Of a stretch of 13,798 nucleotides of DNA, positions 10,799-13,798 are shown piece by piece. Location of the stretch: positions 1 to 13,798 of the forward strand of contig CAZMRK010000507.1 in the NCBI GenBank assembly GCA_964568355.1, read 5' to 3'. This DNA is from JAJPJX01 sp964568355 (lineage in GTDB: Bacteria > Acidobacteriota > Terriglobia > Bryobacterales > Bryobacteraceae). The notes beneath the pieces were generated by a model, which saw only the letters and a program-made list of their open reading frames with translations, did not search any database and was not told the origin of the DNA. Each line of letters starts with the position of its first letter. Within the stretch, counting starts at the first letter, position 1. A program made the translations under genes and the position numbers.

Positions 10799-13798
10799 AT
10801 GCCTCGTGCGCTCAGAGCATTGTCGCTCGTGTTATTTGCCACAGTTTGCGCTGCCCAGGATCGGGGTACGATTTCGGGGACGGTGACCGATGCCGCGGGG
10901 GCGGCGGTTGCCGGAGCTTCGATCCGTGTCAGCAACCCAGCTACCGGATTACAACAAAATACCAATACAGGGGCTGACGGTACTTATAACGTGCCGTATT
11001 TGCCGGTTGGGGAGTATACCGTCAGCGCCGAGAAGTCCGGATTCCGCCTGGCCCAACACAGCGGTGTCCGAGTGGAAGTCGCAACAGTCGCCAAAGTCGA
11101 CATCCGGCTGGAGATCGGCGCGGTTACCGAGAAGGTAGAAGTTACCGCCGCCGCACCGGTCGTAGTTTCCGAGCGCAGCGATCTCGGCGCGGTCATGAAT
11201 TCGAAAACGATCACGGACCTGCCGCTGGCGGTAGCGGGTGGGCTACGCAATAACCTGACTTTCACAGTTCTGACGCCGGGGGTCGTCTATAACAACGGCA
11301 ACGACAACAGCCTGCGAATCGGCGGCGGACTTTCGGCCGGCCAGAGCATGATGCTGGACGGGGCAGAGGCGATCAGCGAGCGGCGCAACGATGCCGGGTT
11401 CCAGTCGGTGGGGATGGACACCATTGCGGAATTCAAGGTGATTACCAACAGCTTTTCCGCCGAGTATGGGCGCACCGGAAACGGAGTTATCAATTTCACC
11501 ACGAAGTCCGGAACCAATGAGTTACACGGATCGGCGTTTGAGTATTTCCGCAATGATAAGTTAAATGCGAGGAGCTTTTTCTCGGCAACGCGGTCGGCGG
11601 TACGCCAGAATAACTTCGGTGGGACGGCGGGAGGGCCGGTCTTTCTCCCCAAGATCTACGATGGCCGCAACAAGGCCTTCTGGTTCTTCAGCTACGAAAA
11701 GGCCATCACGCGCACGGCCAGCCCTTCGGGCTATTCTTCGGTGCCGAGTACGGCCATGAAGAATGGCGACTTTAGCAACTATACAGACGCCAACGGAAAC
11801 GTGATTCCCATTTACGACCCGGCGACGACGCAGATCGTCGGAGGCACGATCTCGCGGCAGCCATTTCCGGGGAATATCATTCCGGTGGCCCGCATTTCGC
11901 CGATCGCGGCGACGATCAACAAGTACGTTCCCGACGCAACGCTGCCCGGAGTAGTGAACAACATCAACACGATCGGGAATCCAGGGTCGAATCCGTACGT
12001 CTGGTCGATCAAGGGCGATTATTCGATTACGGCCAACAGCCGCTTGAGCGGGCTGTTCAGCAAGCAGTATTTCGGCGGTCCAGACCAGGTCGGGCCGATT
12101 CCAGGGCCGCTGGGGGAGAATTTCCAGAGCGCGGGTACAAACAAGTTTTACCGGTTAAGCCACGATCAGGTGATTACGCCCACGCTGCTCAATCACGTGA
12201 CATTCGGTTGGAACAAGCGGGACGTGATCGAGTATTACGCGCAGCGCTACGAAGATATTCCGGAAGCAGACCGGGCGATTATCCAACTGAAGGGCGCGAG
12301 CACACAGAACCCGACCTCCAATATCCTGCCCCCCTCTCGGTACGTGATCGGCGACGGATATGCCAATCTGGGCTTCTGGATCAATACCGCGTCGCCGAGC
12401 CGGACGGCCAATATCAATGAGCAGTTGGCCTGGACCAAGGGGGCGCACAGCCTGAAGTTCGGCTTCCAGTATCTGCGGGCGGACTACCGGCGCATCAACT
12501 GCAACAACTGCACCGGAGAAGCGGATTTCAGCCCGAACACCACAGGGATTCCCGGAGTAACGAGCCGCACCGGATCAGGCTACGCGTCTTTCCTGCTGGG
12601 ACTGCCGTCGGCGGGCTCCTACGTCACGCCGGGCGACTTCTCCTTCGGCGAGCCGTATTATGCGTGGTTCGTGCAGGATGACTGGAAGGTGAATCGCAAG
12701 CTGACCATCAACATGGGCCTCCGATACGATTTGCCATTCCCCAAGAAAGAATCGCAGAGCCGGGTTTCCAACCTGTGTATGAATTGTCCGAATCCTGTGG
12801 CGGGCGGCATTCCGGGGGCCTTGCAGTTCGCTGGAAGCGGGACGGGGCGCACGGGGCAGGATAGCTTTCTGGATCTGCGCAGAAACGCCTGGGGGCCGCG
12901 GCTGGGCTTTGCCTACCAGATAGCACAGAGCTGGGTAGTCCGGGCCGGCGGTGCGATCTTCTATATCCCCGAGCGAGAGGGCGGCAACGCGGACCGGGCG
13001 CTGGTCGGATTCCAAGGCAACGTCAATGTGACGTCTCCGGACAGCGGATATACACCGGCGTTCACCCTATCTCAAGGACTGCCGGCGGCTCCGGCGGTGC
13101 CGAACCTGGATCCGGGGCAGAACCTGTTCGGTACGGTGCCGTTTGCCGCTCGGTATGCGGGCTGGGCACCCAAGATGTACGACTGGAATCTCACGATCGA
13201 GAAGGGCGTGGGCGCCAATACGGTGATTCGGGCATCTTACCAAGGCACTTCGGGCGTGTCGCTGTTGTCCAACCGTGAACTGCTGAATCAGGTGGATCCG
13301 CGGTATCTCTCGCTAGGCAATCTGCTGTTTGTGCCGTCCGGCTCGGACGCGGCCGGGCAAGCGGGGATCGCAAAGCCCTGGGCGGGATTTCCGGATGAGC
13401 GGAGCGTGGGACAGGCGCTGCGGCCCTTCCCGCAATATACGGGCTTCGACCACGACGTGGACGCGGATACGACCGGCCACAGCACCTATCACGCGGTGAG
13501 CATCAGCGCCGAGCGGCGTTTCAGCAGTGGGCTATACTTCACGGCGTACTACACGTTTTCCAAGCTGATCTCGAACGTGCAGGGGGAGAATCCGGCGCTG
13601 GGGACGTTCATCGCCAACGGAGATGTCGGCACGCAGAACGCGTACGACCGGAATGCCGATAAAGCGATCAGCAACCAGGACGTACCGCACCACGTGGTGA
13701 TCGCGTACGCCTACGAATTGCCGATCGGGCGGGGCAAGCGAGTGCTCGGCAATGCGCGAGGATTCACTCAGGCGGTGCTGGGCGGATGGAAGGTCAGC
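10799..13798 (+). CDS. TonB-dependent receptor with carboxypeptidase-regulatory-like domain (Oar-like), partial
   Basis: The frame is open for exactly 1000 codons to the right edge, without a stop or frameshift; the end of the barrel is missing. A signal peptide (MPRALRALSLVLFATVCAAQ, cleaved near residue 20) is followed by a carboxypeptidase-regulatory-like beta-sandwich (DRGTISGTVTDAAGAAVAGA to LEIGAVTEKVEVTA, 21-117). Next is the plug domain (about 118-238), with LRIGGGLSAGQSMMLDG, IAEFKVITNSFSAEYGRTGNGVINFTTKSGTNELHG and EYFRNDKLNARSFF, then the outer-membrane beta-barrel (FVQDDWKVNRKLTINMGLRYDLP, WGPRLGFAYQ, STYHAVSISAERRFSSGL, FTAYYTFSKL). Such receptors are abundant in Acidobacteria and are thought to import or bind large substrates, often glycans. 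Two CxxC pairs (Cys568/571 and Cys660/663) lie in barrel segments. No SusD-like partner is visible in the window. The substrate is unknown. Confidence 0.93.
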   Translation, partial: MPRALRALSLVLFATVCAAQDRGTISGTVTDAAGAAVAGASIRVSNPATGLQQNTNTGADGTYNVPYLPVGEYTVSAEKSGFRLAQHSGVRVEVATVAKVDIRLEIGAVTEKVEVTAAAPVVVSERSDLGAVMNSKTITDLPLAVAGGLRNNLTFTVLTPGVVYNNGNDNSLRIGGGLSAGQSMMLDGAEAISERRNDAGFQSVGMDTIAEFKVITNSFSAEYGRTGNGVINFTTKSGTNELHGSAFEYFRNDKLNARSFFSATRSAVRQNNFGGTAGGPVFLPKIYDGRNKAFWFFSYEKAITRTASPSGYSSVPSTAMKNGDFSNYTDANGNVIPIYDPATTQIVGGTISRQPFPGNIIPVARISPIAATINKYVPDATLPGVVNNINTIGNPGSNPYVWSIKGDYSITANSRLSGLFSKQYFGGPDQVGPIPGPLGENFQSAGTNKFYRLSHDQVITPTLLNHVTFGWNKRDVIEYYAQRYEDIPEADRAIIQLKGASTQNPTSNILPPSRYVIGDGYANLGFWINTASPSRTANINEQLAWTKGAHSLKFGFQYLRADYRRINCNNCTGEADFSPNTTGIPGVTSRTGSGYASFLLGLPSAGSYVTPGDFSFGEPYYAWFVQDDWKVNRKLTINMGLRYDLPFPKKESQSRVSNLCMNCPNPVAGGIPGALQFAGSGTGRTGQDSFLDLRRNAWGPRLGFAYQIAQSWVVRAGGAIFYIPEREGGNADRALVGFQGNVNVTSPDSGYTPAFTLSQGLPAAPAVPNLDPGQNLFGTVPFAARYAGWAPKMYDWNLTIEKGVGANTVIRASYQGTSGVSLLSNRELLNQVDPRYLSLGNLLFVPSGSDAAGQAGIAKPWAGFPDERSVGQALRPFPQYTGFDHDVDADTTGHSTYHAVSISAERRFSSGLYFTAYYTFSKLISNVQGENPALGTFIANGDVGTQNAYDRNADKAISNQDVPHHVVIAYAYELPIGRGKRVLGNARGFTQAVLGGWKVS

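Overview
The window is about 13.8 kb of GC-rich bacterial chromosome. The gene content suggests an acidobacterium of the Solibacter/Bryobacter type: a very large TonB-dependent receptor with an N-terminal carboxypeptidase-regulatory-like domain (Oar-like), a secreted GH30 glycosidase, PD40 propeller proteins, and sparse Shine-Dalgarno sequences. This assignment rests on gene content only; there is no marker RNA in the window. No tRNA, rRNA, CRISPR array or insertion sequence was found, and no gene-free stretch exceeds 300 bases.

Layout. (1) Positions 1-1234, minus strand: a CecR/YbiH-like TetR repressor, then the start of a HlyD-family membrane-fusion protein joined by an ATGA overlap and running off the left edge. 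This is the order of E. coli cecR-ybhG, so an ABC-2 type exporter is expected further left. An inverted repeat covers the repressor's promoter and start. (2) Positions 1392-4098, plus strand: a near-consensus promoter holding a 20-bp perfect palindrome, a second TetR repressor whose mRNA is predicted to be leaderless, a haloalkane dehalogenase with all catalytic residues (ATGA overlap with the repressor), and an M20 metallopeptidase 27 bp behind it. This looks like one self-regulated catabolic or detoxification operon. (3) Positions 4095-5026, minus strand: an SDR oxidoreductase and, after its stop, a 28-codon candidate membrane-peptide ORF with an ideal Shine-Dalgarno. (4) Positions 5088-10728, plus strand: a secreted GH30 glycosidase, a secreted PD40 beta-propeller, a small unrecognised lipoprotein, an MBOAT acyltransferase (AlgI-like) and an AlgJ/AlgX-like SGNH-fold protein. 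The last four are separated by 0, 1 and 13 bases and look like a cell-surface glycan O-acetylation unit. (5) Positions 10799-13798, plus strand: a TonB-dependent receptor open for exactly 1000 codons to the right edge, behind its own TATAAT box.

How they may work together. The right half reads as carbohydrate biology at the envelope: hydrolysis (GH30), O-acetylation (MBOAT plus SGNH, perhaps with the lipoprotein and propeller as periplasmic partners) and outer-membrane uptake (TonB receptor). The left half is two separately repressed stress or catabolic units: export (CecR/HlyD) and dehalogenation (TetR/dehalogenase/M20). The least described parts are the lipoprotein embedded in the acetylation operon and the pairing of a dehalogenase with an M20 hydrolase under one palindromic operator.
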